Source: Roseimarinus sediminis (lineage in GTDB: Bacteria > Bacteroidota > Bacteroidia > Bacteroidales > Prolixibacteraceae). Taken from it: a DNA stretch of 64,000 bases. Below the pieces are notes generated by a model, which was not told where the DNA came from, did no database searches, and worked only from the letters and a program-made list of their open reading frames with translations. Below are positions 45,443-55,800 of this stretch, in pieces. The first letter of the stretch is position 1. The number at the start of each line of letters is the position of its first letter. Where the stretch lies: NCBI RefSeq assembly GCF_050433125.1, contig NZ_JBNPXV010000007.1:186001-250000 (forward strand), written 5' to 3'. Both the position numbers and the translations under genes were made by a program.

Positions 45443-47035
45443 TCAATCTTTCCCCTCGTAATCGAACCAGTCGAAGTCGGCAGGGTTGGTGTTGTATTTT
45501 CCGTTGCCCGAGGCGTACATGCCAATAAAGGCCCCAATAAATCCACCAATCCTTTCGTTGGAAATGTCCTTGGTGTCAGCGCTTCCCAAAAGAATGGCCT
45601 TTTTACCCTGAGGGTGTGCCCAAAATTTGTATTCCAATTCTGTAGCGCTGATTTTCAGCACCACATCGCCTTTGGGAATCACTTTGTATGTTTCTTTTTC
45701 AACTTTATCCTGAAGGTATTTTCTGAAAAGTACTACCTGTTTCCCTTCGCGCTGCGTAATTACCAAGCTGAAATGGTTGGCATCGTTTCCGCGCACCACC
45801 AGGCCAGCCTCTTCGTTATCAGCTACTGGCATAAAGCTTAATTGGGTTGAAGCGCTCATGTTAAAATCGGGTTGGCGGCGTCCTATAAAAGCAGGCGAAT
45901 CTTTTTCCCTGATGCTTACTTTTGAGCCATTCAACCTCAAGTAGCCAGGCTTTTGGGTAAGCGACCAATCGGTATCGTTCGGATTGCGTAGGAAATTCCA
46001 TTGCAAACCAAGTTTTTGATTGTTGAAATCGTCGCGCACGGGATCTTTCTCCCAAAGGTGTTCGGGAAGCTTAGGTGCGGGGAATTCTTCGAGCATAACA
46101 CCATTGTCGCCAGCAATTGGCCAGCCGTCTTCGGTCCAGCGAACAGGGGCTAAAAAGGTTTCGCGCCCTAAATGTTGAAACCTTCCGCCTTTGGGTCGGA
46201 TTCCCAAACACACCAACCACCACGAGCCATCCTGCAGTTGCACCAAATCGGCATGGCCAATGGCGTGGAGCGGACTCTCGGGCTTGTGCATATTCGAGAT
46301 AACCGGGTTGTACGGGCTGGCGTCGTAAGGTCCATAGGGCGATTTGCTACGCTGTATCACTTCCCGATGTTCGTAACCTGTGCCTCCCTCGGCCGACATC
46401 AGGTAATAATATTCGCCAATTTTATACATATGCGGCCCCTCGGGTGATGATCCCCCCAGGCCTGCTGCAACTTTTTGCAGTGGTTTTACGAATTGTTTCC
46501 TAAGCGGATCGAATGTGCCCACCATGAAGCTACCATTGTTGTCAGGGCTTACCCAATACATGCTGTCGTTGGCAAAGGTCATCGACGGATCGACATACCA
46601 ATTACCCACCCAAACTGGTTCGGACCACGGACCTGCCGGATTGGTGGCCGTTACGTAGAACACGCCTTGAGTACCCTTGCCGCCGTAATTGGTGCACGAG
46701 ATGTAGTACGTGCCCTTGTGGTAACGGAGTGCAGGCGCATAATTTCCACCTGACGAACCGGCACCTTCCATCGGGCAGGAGCTTGGCCGATCCAAAGCAT
46801 AGCCTATCATTTTCCAGTTAACCAAATCCTTGCTGTGATAGACGGGCAAGCCTGGATAAAACTCGAACGTAGAAGTAACCAGGTAAAAATCATCGCCCAC
46901 ACGGCAGATGCTTGGGTCGGGATTCATTCCGCTTATGATCGGGTTTTTATAGGTTCTTTGACCGATAACATTCGTATAGGAAACTGTCATAAGAATCATC
47001 ATTACGAATGATATAAAAGGATGGCTGAATTTCAT
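45443..47035 (-). CDS. GH43 beta-xylosidase/alpha-L-arabinofuranosidase with GH43_C2-like domain
   Basis: 530 residues with a signal peptide (about 1-25). The five-bladed propeller starts NPIISGMNPDPSICRVGDDF; the general base is D40, the pKa-tuning residue D149 in NWYVDPSMTF, and the general acid E199 in GSSPEGPHMYK. The C-terminal part (about 330-528) is a concanavalin-like beta-sandwich of the xylosidase C-terminal type (SFMPVADNEEAGLVVR, GGFIGAFIGMYASG). This two-domain order is typical of exo-acting beta-xylosidases and arabinofuranosidases; which sugar is removed is not decidable. It follows the clan-A hydrolase by 3 bp. Confidence 0.92.
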   Translation of the reverse strand: MKFSHPFISFVMMILMTVSYTNVIGQRTYKNPIISGMNPDPSICRVGDDFYLVTSTFEFYPGLPVYHSKDLVNWKMIGYALDRPSSCPMEGAGSSGGNYAPALRYHKGTYYISCTNYGGKGTQGVFYVTATNPAGPWSEPVWVGNWYVDPSMTFANDSMYWVSPDNNGSFMVGTFDPLRKQFVKPLQKVAAGLGGSSPEGPHMYKIGEYYYLMSAEGGTGYEHREVIQRSKSPYGPYDASPYNPVISNMHKPESPLHAIGHADLVQLQDGSWWLVCLGIRPKGGRFQHLGRETFLAPVRWTEDGWPIAGDNGVMLEEFPAPKLPEHLWEKDPVRDDFNNQKLGLQWNFLRNPNDTDWSLTQKPGYLRLNGSKVSIREKDSPAFIGRRQPDFNMSASTQLSFMPVADNEEAGLVVRGNDANHFSLVITQREGKQVVLFRKYLQDKVEKETYKVIPKGDVVLKISATELEYKFWAHPQGKKAILLGSADTKDISNERIGGFIGAFIGMYASGNGKYNTNPADFDWFDYEGKD

Positions 47036-47038
47036 AAT

Positions 47039-48955
47039 TTATTTTTTAAGTACCATTTTTCTCGTTGTTATACTAGTGCCCACCTTCAATTGATAAAAGT
47101 ACAATCCCTCAGGCCATGTACTTCCATTGAATTCAACCTGATGTGAGCCCGAAGACAATTCACCATTGATAAGGGTGGAGACTTTCCTTCCTGTTTGGTC
47201 GTATACATCCAAAACAACCGAAGCTGTTGATTTAGTTTGGAATTGTATGGTTGTCCTGGCAGTAAATGGGTTGGGATAATTCATTAAACCCAGTTTGTTT
47301 TCCTCAATTTGGGCAAGTGAAGTGGGATACAGAAGCTTGTTACCTGCTTCAATCATAATAAACTGAACCGACATGGCAGGCACGTCCAATTGAATAGCCT
47401 GATCAACGGAATATGCATTTGCCGGAATCGTTTCAAGGTTTTCACGCGGGCCCCACTGGGTACCTGTTGCTTCCTCGCCATTAACAGATACATAATGGGA
47501 AAAATCCCCATTATCGCTACCGCCGGTCAGTGAGTAGGTATAGAATTGATCTCCGACACCAATATCCAATGGGTCTATTTTTACAAGCTGAGCTGATTTT
47601 CCTTTATTTACAATCACAAGCCCTGTTTCACCAGAGTCAAATCTGGAAGCATATGCTAATATATTGGTGTTGGATGAGTTCGCAGCAATGGCATGGTCTC
47701 CGGTAAACTTTTGCTGATAATAAGCATAATAAAAATCAGGACGTGGTTGCCACCTCAAACTGTTGTTATCTCCAAAATAAAACATTCCATCCTCACCAGT
47801 GGCAAGTAACCATCTTGCGCCTAATCCAAAATTATTCTTAATTAATTCATTAAACAGCACTGTTGCCTGCATGCCATTGATGAATGAACGCCCCATGGTT
47901 GGATTGGCCGAATTGTAGTTCATATTATACTCAGTAATAGCTACAGGTTTTTGGAAAGCATTTTTGTTAGCAATGTCCTGTCGAATAAAACTGATATTTT
48001 TCTTTGGCTCAGACGCTGCAACTGATAATAAATTCTCAGCGTTTGCATCTTTTCCAAAATAGTTATGCATGACATAAAAATCAGCCAAATCGCCAATTTC
48101 GGAAAAAACTCCTTTATTCCAGGTCCTATCCACCGAATTCCAGCTATTGGTACCATCATAATGCAGCACCTGGGCACCAATATATATTGTTGCACCTACT
48201 TCAGTTGCAGCGGCTCTCATCGAATCGGCAAAGACTCTAAAATGCTGGCCGTAAAGCTGACCGGTAATAATTTCTGGTTGTCCATCCTTGTTGGCACTGG
48301 TATCGATCTTCCAACCGGCTTCCCATGGACCAGCGTTTTCGTTGCCTATCTCCCAAAATTTTGTCCGCCCTTTGTCGTAACGCACCCATTGAGCTGCCAA
48401 ATGGGCTGCCTGCGCAACGGGATTCTCGCTCAACCCGTAACGGGCATAACCATAATTGACTGTTATAAGTCCCTGCGAACCGGTTTGCTGGCGTAATTTG
48501 TAATAGTTATCCGTTGTAGTAGGCCAGTCATTTTTTCCTGAAATAGCGTAAAATTTCTCTCGCGCACCCGATGAATCGTAGGCAGAGTCAGGTACATCGG
48601 AAGGAGCTCCATTCCAGAAAAATATATTGGACCAACTCCCTCCCGGGAAACGAATCAACGAAGGATTTAACAACCTGGTGTTTTCCACAAATTTTGCTTC
48701 ACCTGTTACATTTCCACACCAAACAGCGATGGCGTTTCCAAAAACGTATTTCGCTATTTGGCCAAGCGTATCGGCAGCCAGGGTGACAGTTACAGTTGGC
48801 TCATTGACTGTTTTGTTTGCCGCTGTTGAAATTGGGATGACAGCATTTTTGGGTTCAAAATCCTCTAAAAAGCAGTTTGTGTTTTGCGCAAATACCGATG
48901 TTGCAAAAACAACAGCAAGCCCCCATGTTAGTGTACTTTTAAGTATAAATTTCAT
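47039..48955 (-). CDS. Clan GH-A (GH51/GH44-like) glycosidase with T9SS sorting domain
   Basis: 638 residues from the ATG at 48955; a longer frame would overlap GH97. A signal peptide (ending TSVFAQ) precedes a TIM barrel with NPSLIRFPGGSWSN; likely acid/base E206 in KFWEIGNENAGPW and nucleophile E342 in PVAITEYNMNY. This pattern fits clan-A enzymes such as GH51 arabinofuranosidases or GH44-type glucanases; I cannot choose. A beta-sandwich follows the barrel, and residues about 555-638 are a Por-type C-terminal sorting domain (NYPNPFTARTTIQF, LDVYDQTGRKV, PEGLYFYQLKVG). It is thus exported by type IX secretion to the surface or medium, unlike its neighbours. 40 bp after GH97. Confidence 0.8.
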   Translation of the reverse strand: MKFILKSTLTWGLAVVFATSVFAQNTNCFLEDFEPKNAVIPISTAANKTVNEPTVTVTLAADTLGQIAKYVFGNAIAVWCGNVTGEAKFVENTRLLNPSLIRFPGGSWSNIFFWNGAPSDVPDSAYDSSGAREKFYAISGKNDWPTTTDNYYKLRQQTGSQGLITVNYGYARYGLSENPVAQAAHLAAQWVRYDKGRTKFWEIGNENAGPWEAGWKIDTSANKDGQPEIITGQLYGQHFRVFADSMRAAATEVGATIYIGAQVLHYDGTNSWNSVDRTWNKGVFSEIGDLADFYVMHNYFGKDANAENLLSVAASEPKKNISFIRQDIANKNAFQKPVAITEYNMNYNSANPTMGRSFINGMQATVLFNELIKNNFGLGARWLLATGEDGMFYFGDNNSLRWQPRPDFYYAYYQQKFTGDHAIAANSSNTNILAYASRFDSGETGLVIVNKGKSAQLVKIDPLDIGVGDQFYTYSLTGGSDNGDFSHYVSVNGEEATGTQWGPRENLETIPANAYSVDQAIQLDVPAMSVQFIMIEAGNKLLYPTSLAQIEENKLGLMNYPNPFTARTTIQFQTKSTASVVLDVYDQTGRKVSTLINGELSSGSHQVEFNGSTWPEGLYFYQLKVGTSITTRKMVLKK

Positions 48956-48995
48956 TTTATTTAAAGGTTTAATTAGAATAGTATTATTCACAAAA

Positions 48996-50978
48996 TCAGT
49001 CAAGTACCATTACGAATCCTCCTTTGGCATTCATTGTAAGCTTGTATTTATCCTGATTATTCGCATCCAATTTTGTCTTTGAAAACAGCTGGCCATCTTC
49101 TCCGTCGGTAAATAGCATTGCATGATCCTTTTTGAAGGAAATTAAATCGAGGCTGATTGTTTTCACTTCGTTTTCGCCATTAATCCCTGAGATGTACCAG
49201 CGATCGCCACTTCGACGGGCTATGACGACATATTTCCCTGGAAAACCATCTATGAATTCTACATCGTCCCAATTGTCGGGAAGGGTCTTCAAGAATTCCT
49301 TTACATCATCCGAAACTTGCGCCATTCCTTCGGGCGATTGGGCATAGTGCTGTATTCCTGACAAGAACATCACCGAAAGAGCCAATTCAAAGGCCGGTGT
49401 GGTTTTTCTGATGCAATTTGAATGTGTTAGCCCAGTGAGGTTCATGGGGGTAAAATCCATGGGATCGAAGGCATTTCTTGTGAACGGCAACATGGTGCAA
49501 TGGTTGGCTTGCTTATCGGCTGCATTTTGATCAAAGGTAACCATCTCCATGCCATAAATGGCTTCGGCTGTTACCAGGTGAGGATAAGTTCTGTGCCAAC
49601 CTCGCGGCAAAGTGCAGCCATGAAAATTGACAAGCAGTTGATATTTTGCCGCATCGTTCAAAATGTCGATGTAGTATTGGATCATGCTTTGACCATCGCC
49701 ACCAAAGAAGTCAATCTTCACTCCTTTGATGCCCATATCATGCAGGCGACTGAATTCTTTCTCCCGACTTTCTTTTGTCAGCATCATGTCCCTGGGATGA
49801 TAGTGGGTAATTGTGTTCCAGTCGCCGGCTGAGTTGTACCACATGAGCAAGCCCACATTTTTTTGTGCGGCATACAAGGCCAGTTCGGCTATCTTTTCGT
49901 ACCCAATTTGCGTATCCCAATTGGCATCAACCAGGCAATATTGCCAGTTCATTTCAGCGGCAAAGTCGATGTATTTTTTCTGTTCATCGTAAACAACCCT
50001 GTCTTCTTTGCTGTTGATCCAGCTCCAGGAAGCTTTTCCAAATTGGAGGAACGAAGGATCAAGATCGATTGCCTTTGGTGCCAGGTCAGTTCCCAGCGTT
50101 GATTCAACAATGGTTTTCAGACTTCCAATCGTCACGATGCGCCACGGTGTGAGCCAGGGTTTATTGTTTATGGGCAGATAGCCTCCGCCAGTAAAAACTT
50201 CCCTCGGATCGGCAAAGCCAATTGAATAAACAGATGACGCCGATTCGTTGACAAGCCTTGTGCCACAATAAGTTCCATCGAGCGCTGCTTCGGTTATCAA
50301 CACCCATGTGTCGTTTGTTTTAAACAAGGCAGGGTACACCCAACCCGATTTCAAGGGCGAAACCGTACCCACCGGTATATTTTGGAAATAATGTTCTTCA
50401 TACGACGGATGGCACTGGTTCCATCCGGTTTTGGCCTCGCTCATGGGCTGAAGCCAGGCCTTTGTGCTTGCGTCGAATGTAAACGAGGTCGATTCGCTTC
50501 GAATGGTTTCGTTGTTGGTGACCCATGGAAACGAATACCTGAAGGCCACACCATCGTTGGAAATCTGGAAAATGACATCCATTTTTTTATCTTTTTCATT
50601 CACAAAAGAAGCCACCACTTGATTGGCTTCATAAAGGATGCTGCTTTTTTTCGCATTCTGAATTTCATAGCGATCTGTCACCATTTCCGGTTTTGATACG
50701 GCATGCAATTTCAATCCAAGGGTAAAATCGTGCCCATCCATCAAAACGCCCAAAGCAGAAGGCTGGATAATGCGTTCGTTCGATTTGAGCACTTCGTATT
50801 GAATTTCACCTGAATCGGACAGGTAAACATTTACTTTTATCGATTTATCGGGACTCAGCAATTGAGCCACTTGTTTGTTACTCAGTTGGCCGGGCGTGCA
50901 ACCAGTCCAAACAATTAAACCGATGAAAAACCCAATAATTAGGGTCGTATTTTTCTGAATCATTTTATTCATTGTCAT
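48996..50978 (-). CDS. GH97 alpha-glycosidase, retaining (alpha-galactosidase-like)
   Basis: 660 residues; lipobox IVWTGC (C27). The GH97 N-terminal beta-sandwich (about 38-290: SPDKSIKVNVYLSDSGEIQY) precedes a TIM barrel. The barrel has KIDFFGGDGQ with D423, in the place of the catalytic nucleophile of retaining GH97 enzymes; inverting SusB-type glucosidases lack it. The acid/base is likely in VTAEAIYGMEM. This points to a retaining alpha-galactosidase-type enzyme rather than a SusB-like alpha-glucosidase, though the assignment is by motif. It is 21 bp after the GH43 gene and is second in the operon. MTMNKM offers alternative starts. Confidence 0.9.
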   Translation of the reverse strand: MTMNKMIQKNTTLIIGFFIGLIVWTGCTPGQLSNKQVAQLLSPDKSIKVNVYLSDSGEIQYEVLKSNERIIQPSALGVLMDGHDFTLGLKLHAVSKPEMVTDRYEIQNAKKSSILYEANQVVASFVNEKDKKMDVIFQISNDGVAFRYSFPWVTNNETIRSESTSFTFDASTKAWLQPMSEAKTGWNQCHPSYEEHYFQNIPVGTVSPLKSGWVYPALFKTNDTWVLITEAALDGTYCGTRLVNESASSVYSIGFADPREVFTGGGYLPINNKPWLTPWRIVTIGSLKTIVESTLGTDLAPKAIDLDPSFLQFGKASWSWINSKEDRVVYDEQKKYIDFAAEMNWQYCLVDANWDTQIGYEKIAELALYAAQKNVGLLMWYNSAGDWNTITHYHPRDMMLTKESREKEFSRLHDMGIKGVKIDFFGGDGQSMIQYYIDILNDAAKYQLLVNFHGCTLPRGWHRTYPHLVTAEAIYGMEMVTFDQNAADKQANHCTMLPFTRNAFDPMDFTPMNLTGLTHSNCIRKTTPAFELALSVMFLSGIQHYAQSPEGMAQVSDDVKEFLKTLPDNWDDVEFIDGFPGKYVVIARRSGDRWYISGINGENEVKTISLDLISFKKDHAMLFTDGEDGQLFSKTKLDANNQDKYKLTMNAKGGFVMVLD

Positions 50979-50999
50979 TCCTTGTAGTTGGATAATGGA

Positions 51000-52535
51000 C
51001 TAATCAATGAATTTCCATTCATCAAAGCTCAATTCTTCTCCACTAAACACGAAATAGATGTTTCCGACTCCTCGATCCATTTTCTGTCTTATTTTCTTTG
51101 AAAGCGTCGTCCATTCTTTTTCGTCGCATTTAAGTGAAACTAGAGGAGTGCCTTCAAGATGATTTACATAAATATCAATTTGTCCTTTTCCTTTCACCCT
51201 GGCTTCGAATTTGCCAGGATTTTGTTGGCTAAAATCGGCTCCCCGTACCATGAGACATTGTTTGTCGGCTTTTCCTTTGGCAACCATATTGCCCGGTTGG
51301 CCTAGCGCTTCAAACTGAACTTGCCCCGAAGTGCCTGCGGTGGTTTCTGCTTGTTGAAGAATATATGGATTTAATGGCTTAAGCTGCGATGTACCTTCGT
51401 AGCTTGCTTTGCTCATGCTGATATTCACATGCTCTTCGTCTACCTGGATTTCTTCGATACCCACATTCCGAAAACCACCTTTTGTGCCAAAATAATCCTG
51501 TAAATACATGGCATGGTAAGCCAGATAATATTTCCCCTTATAGTTGAATAGATGCGTGTGATTGTTTGTATGTGGCCCCACCTGAACGTCGCCTGCATTC
51601 TTAAAGTAATTGTTGCGATAGATCCAACTATTCGGATCTAACGGTGTTTTGCTCGTCATGTACGACATGCAGCATTGGGTTGGTTTGTCGATGTTTTCAT
51701 AAGGCCATTCGGTGCGTTCGACCCAGCTTGTATTGTAGGTATAAACCCAGGTTCCATTGAAGTAGTTAAGTTCGCTTGCCTCAAAAAAATAGGGAGCAGG
51801 TATTCTGGCAGCATCACTCGCCAGGCTGATCATATCGGCTCCTAATTTGACGATTCTGGAATTATCCGGCATGTATTGCGTCTTTGGTGTTCCGCCCCCA
51901 AAAGCCAGCCAGCCTGTACCCTGGTCGTCAATTACAACTCCCGGGTCGAAGGGAGCTTCAACATCGTTGACACTTGGTACCGAACGATCGACCAGGTTCT
52001 TTCCCAATGGGTCTTTCCAAGGGCCAACAGGCGAGGTGGCGGTAAGTACCGCTGAGCCAATGCCGCTGTTGGAGTAATATAAATAGAAATGCGTTTTGCC
52101 ATCTGCTTCCACCCGCGATGTAATGGAAGGTGCCCATGAATTCTTGCTCCATGGGGCCAGTTCGGCAGTATTAATGAGGCCATGATACGTCCAGTTGACC
52201 ATGTCGTCGGAAGACATCATTACCAGTGAGCGGATGCGCTCGTATGAGTTTTTGCCATCCTTTCCAAGCTGCTCATACTGTTGATGGTCGTTGGTGGCAT
52301 ACACATAGATTCGTCCTTCATATTCCACCGCTGTTGGGTCGGCCGTAAACATAAAGTCCAATAAGGGATTCGCGTTGTTCGAGGTCAGCTTGGGCGAAAC
52401 TTTGGCGAATTTTTCCGTCAGGTTTTCGTTCTGCACCTTTGGTTTATTTGCATTCGTCTGTGCGTCCACATTGTTCTGGCATCCTATAAAGAAGATCGCA
52501 AGGGCAATACATAGAATTATTTTTTTTTGAATCAT
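51000..52535 (-). CDS. GH43 glycosidase with C-terminal CBM6-like domain, lipoprotein
   Basis: 511 residues with lipobox FFIGC (C19). The propeller has general base D66 (FMFTADPTAVEYEGRIYVYA), pKa-tuning D197 (DVEAPFDPGVV) and general acid E252 or its neighbour in FFEASELNYFN. The C-terminal 115 residues (ILQQAETTAGTSGQVQFEAL, ending in FDEWKFID) look like a CBM6-type beta-sandwich, often found in arabinan- or arabinoxylan-active GH43. Members remove arabinose or xylose. It is first in the CAZyme operon, 272 bp from the divergent HTCS regulator, and so next to the main promoter. Confidence 0.9.
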   Translation of the reverse strand: MIQKKIILCIALAIFFIGCQNNVDAQTNANKPKVQNENLTEKFAKVSPKLTSNNANPLLDFMFTADPTAVEYEGRIYVYATNDHQQYEQLGKDGKNSYERIRSLVMMSSDDMVNWTYHGLINTAELAPWSKNSWAPSITSRVEADGKTHFYLYYSNSGIGSAVLTATSPVGPWKDPLGKNLVDRSVPSVNDVEAPFDPGVVIDDQGTGWLAFGGGTPKTQYMPDNSRIVKLGADMISLASDAARIPAPYFFEASELNYFNGTWVYTYNTSWVERTEWPYENIDKPTQCCMSYMTSKTPLDPNSWIYRNNYFKNAGDVQVGPHTNNHTHLFNYKGKYYLAYHAMYLQDYFGTKGGFRNVGIEEIQVDEEHVNISMSKASYEGTSQLKPLNPYILQQAETTAGTSGQVQFEALGQPGNMVAKGKADKQCLMVRGADFSQQNPGKFEARVKGKGQIDIYVNHLEGTPLVSLKCDEKEWTTLSKKIRQKMDRGVGNIYFVFSGEELSFDEWKFID

Positions 52536-52613
52536 GATGTATTTAATTATTTATTATACAAAAGCAAAATGCTCGTCATGCCTGGTTTCATTGTCTTTGA
52601 CTTTCTCTCTTTT

Positions 52614-52621
52614 CAAAACTA
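52614..52621 (-). promoter_or_regulatory. Putative -7 element for the CAZyme operon
   Basis: TAGTTTTG on the minus strand, 79 bases before the first GH43 ATG. A TTG (52646-52648) sits 24 bases upstream, wider than normal, as expected of an activator-dependent promoter; this is a tentative placement. Confidence 0.35.
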
Positions 52622-52731
52622 CAGGAAGGAGAATATGCTGGCTGTCAAAAAAATTTCAAAAATTATCCAAATCCTATCATTATATATTGAAGGGTACTTG
52701 AATGTCAACAAAGCCTCAACATTTAAGTAAG

Positions 52732-52759
52732 TTGCATTTGCAGAACTTTACTAAATTTG
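52732..52759 (+). promoter_or_regulatory. Putative promoter of the HTCS gene
   Basis: TTG at 52732-52734 and TAAATTTG at 52752-52759 (17-base spacer, a little short), with the ATG 49 bases further on. Together with the opposing element it leaves about 110 bp between the promoters for regulator binding. Confidence 0.4.
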
Positions 52760-52807
52760 CTTCATGTATTTTCCTGAAATAATTCTGATAATTAAATAAA
52801 TGCAACA

Positions 52808-55800
52808 ATGGGTAGCAGTAAGCTTTTTTTAAGATACCTGTTGTTTGGAATTTTGTTTCTTCAAGCCTTCATGTGTTTTCCTTCCAATCATGAAAGGTTT
52901 TTGCATTTTACCGAAGCTGAAGGCTTTCCACGAAACATTACCACTTGTTTGGCCAAAGACCAGTATGGCTATATTTGGATTGGAACCAACAATAGTATTG
53001 TACGTTTTGATGGTAAAGAATTCAAGGTTTATAGCGATTTGGAAAATTGTGCAATCAACGCGCTATTGTATGACTGCAAGCATAACTTATGGGTCGGAAC
53101 ATCTCATGGTCTTTACAAATATAATCCTGTAAGCGATTTTTTTGAATTGGTAATGAGCGGATTTATATCCGAACTAAACGAAGACAATAATGACGTTTAT
53201 TTCTTAATGATGTCGGATATATACCGAATAAGCGAAACAGGAATTGAAACACTAATGCATGTTGAGAACATCACCAGTTTGTGTTTTTCTGACGACGGAC
53301 TTTGGATTAGCAAAAACAGTGATGGCATTACACTTTTCGATAGAGAAAGCAATTTTAGTCATGTTAAGGCATCGCTACTTAAAAATTTCAAGGTAGCCCG
53401 GTTAAACATGATCGACAATGAGCTTTTTGTTGGCATGTTTGATGGTCAATTATTCAAGTTAGCAAACGATTATGAAATCCAAAAAATTGAACTCAATAAC
53501 CACTATTATATTGCAGCTTGTCAAAAAGTTAGAAACCAAATATGGATCGCGACAGATGGAAATGGCATTTTCATACTTGATCAGAACTTAAAAAAGATCA
53601 AGAAACTGGACAGAAATGAGGGTTCACCTTCTTCAATAAGTACCAATAGTATTTACGATATTCTGATTGGAGATAATGATGAAATATGGCTGGCAAATTA
53701 TGGGGCCGGATTAACCTGCATTTTACCAGATAATCAGCTGTTTCAAAATATACTTCCCGAAAATGGGAATCAAAATTCCCTGGTTGCTAACGATGGTGTT
53801 GCCGTATTGGTTAAAGAACCCTATGTTTATTTCGGCACAAATTATGGTTTATCAAAGTGGGATGAAAGTCAGAATCAATTTCTGAATTTGACGAGTAAAA
53901 GCTTGCAAAAAGAATTAAACGGGACAAAAGTGACAGCCATTTACGTCGACCGTGATCATACAGTATGGGTTGGAACTTATGATGGATTGCTTGGCCATTA
54001 CACCTCCGATTTAAAGTTAATCCGGTCCTATCATCCATGTAGTCGGTTTCCTGACGAAATGCAGCGCATCATTGGGATTAAGGAATTTAATAAGGATAAT
54101 TTAGCAATTCTAACCCAGTTCCACTCCCAAATCTTATTGAATTTTAATAAGTCAAGCGGGCAAACCGAGGTTTTTGAACTATTTCAGAAAGGTAGCAACT
54201 ATACGTATTGCCTGTCGAATTCATTGAGGATGAACCAAAAGGGCGAGCTTTTGGCTGTTATTACCGATATGGGATTATTTCATGTAAACTGGGGCGATAA
54301 GGTGCTTGAAAACAGGCTTTCAGAAATGAATTCCAGGCTTCAATGTTACATCACCGATTTCTATAACGACAACAGTGGAAATTACTGGATAACTTCTTCA
54401 ACTGATGGGTTAATTTTTGCCAGTCCCGATGGAGAAATTGTGCGTAAGTGGTCTGAAAAAGATGGACTACCCTCGAATAAATTAATCCGGATTGAATCGA
54501 CCGACGACCGCTACCTATGGATCAGCACCGTATCGGGAATCTGCCGTTTCGACACAAAAACCCAGGAAGTTTTGAATTTTAACAACCGGGATGGGCTGCC
54601 TGCCAATGAATTTCATGATATGGTTTCTACTAGCATCGACGACGGGCGGATCATATTCGGCTCACTGGCCGGTTTTACCATTATCGACCCTTCGAAAGTT
54701 GAACAAGATACTTTTCAACCCGAAGTAGTCATTTCCGACATTACCTTTCAAAACCAAAGTATCAGACAAGCCGATGGGGAACAAATATTAACTCAGCCAT
54801 TGGAAGCAACAAAAGAAATTACACTCCCTTACAATAAAAATTCGTTTTCAATTCATTATTTTACAAAGAACAAAAACTTCTCAAAGTACCAAAATTACGA
54901 ATACCGCCTGCTTGGCTTAGAAGAAAATTGGTCATTTCAGGGCGAAACAAACTACACCACCTACACCAATTTATCGCCGGGTGAATATGTTTTTGAGATC
55001 AAAAACACCAATAAAAACCAACAGGGAATTACTACAAGACTAAAGCTTAACATTGCCCCACCCTGGTACTTTAGCTGGTATGCCTATCTTTTTTATATAG
55101 TCCTATTTTTTATTATTCTATACTTGTCAATTTATGCCTTTCTTAAGCGATTTGAATTGTTGAAAGAAAAAGAGATCGGCAAAATAAAAATTCAACAGGA
55201 ACATGAGCTTACTGAAAAGAAGCTGGCATTTTTTACCAACATTTCCCACGATTTGAAAACACCTTTAAGCCTCATTGATGCGCCACTGACTGATTTATTA
55301 AATAGTAAAAACCTGGATCAGGAAGCCATCGAAAAACTTAACATGATTCAACGGAATTCAAAGAGGCTTTACAAGTTAATTACCGATTTGCTTGATTTCA
55401 GGGTAATTGCCCAAAAACAATCGATACTTAGAATCAATGAAACCAATATCAACCATCTGATTGCAGAAATTGCTGATACATTTAATGAAGAATGCAAAAA
55501 CAAATCGATTCAGCTGAAGCGTGAAATCAAAGAAAAACTGATTGGTTATATCGATGCACAAAAACTGGAGAAAGTATTATGGAATCTGCTTTCCAATGCA
55601 TTGAAATTTACTTCTGCCGACGCTTGTGTTTCAATTCAGGCTAAAGACTGCCTCATTGACGAAATACGGTACCTGCAACTTATTATCAGGGACACTGGTA
55701 TTGGAATAGCAAAAGAGGAGCAAAGCAAGGTTTTCGACCGCTTTTATCAAGTTCAAAACACGAATAGTGAAAACAAGGAAGGCACGGGTATAGGACTCTC

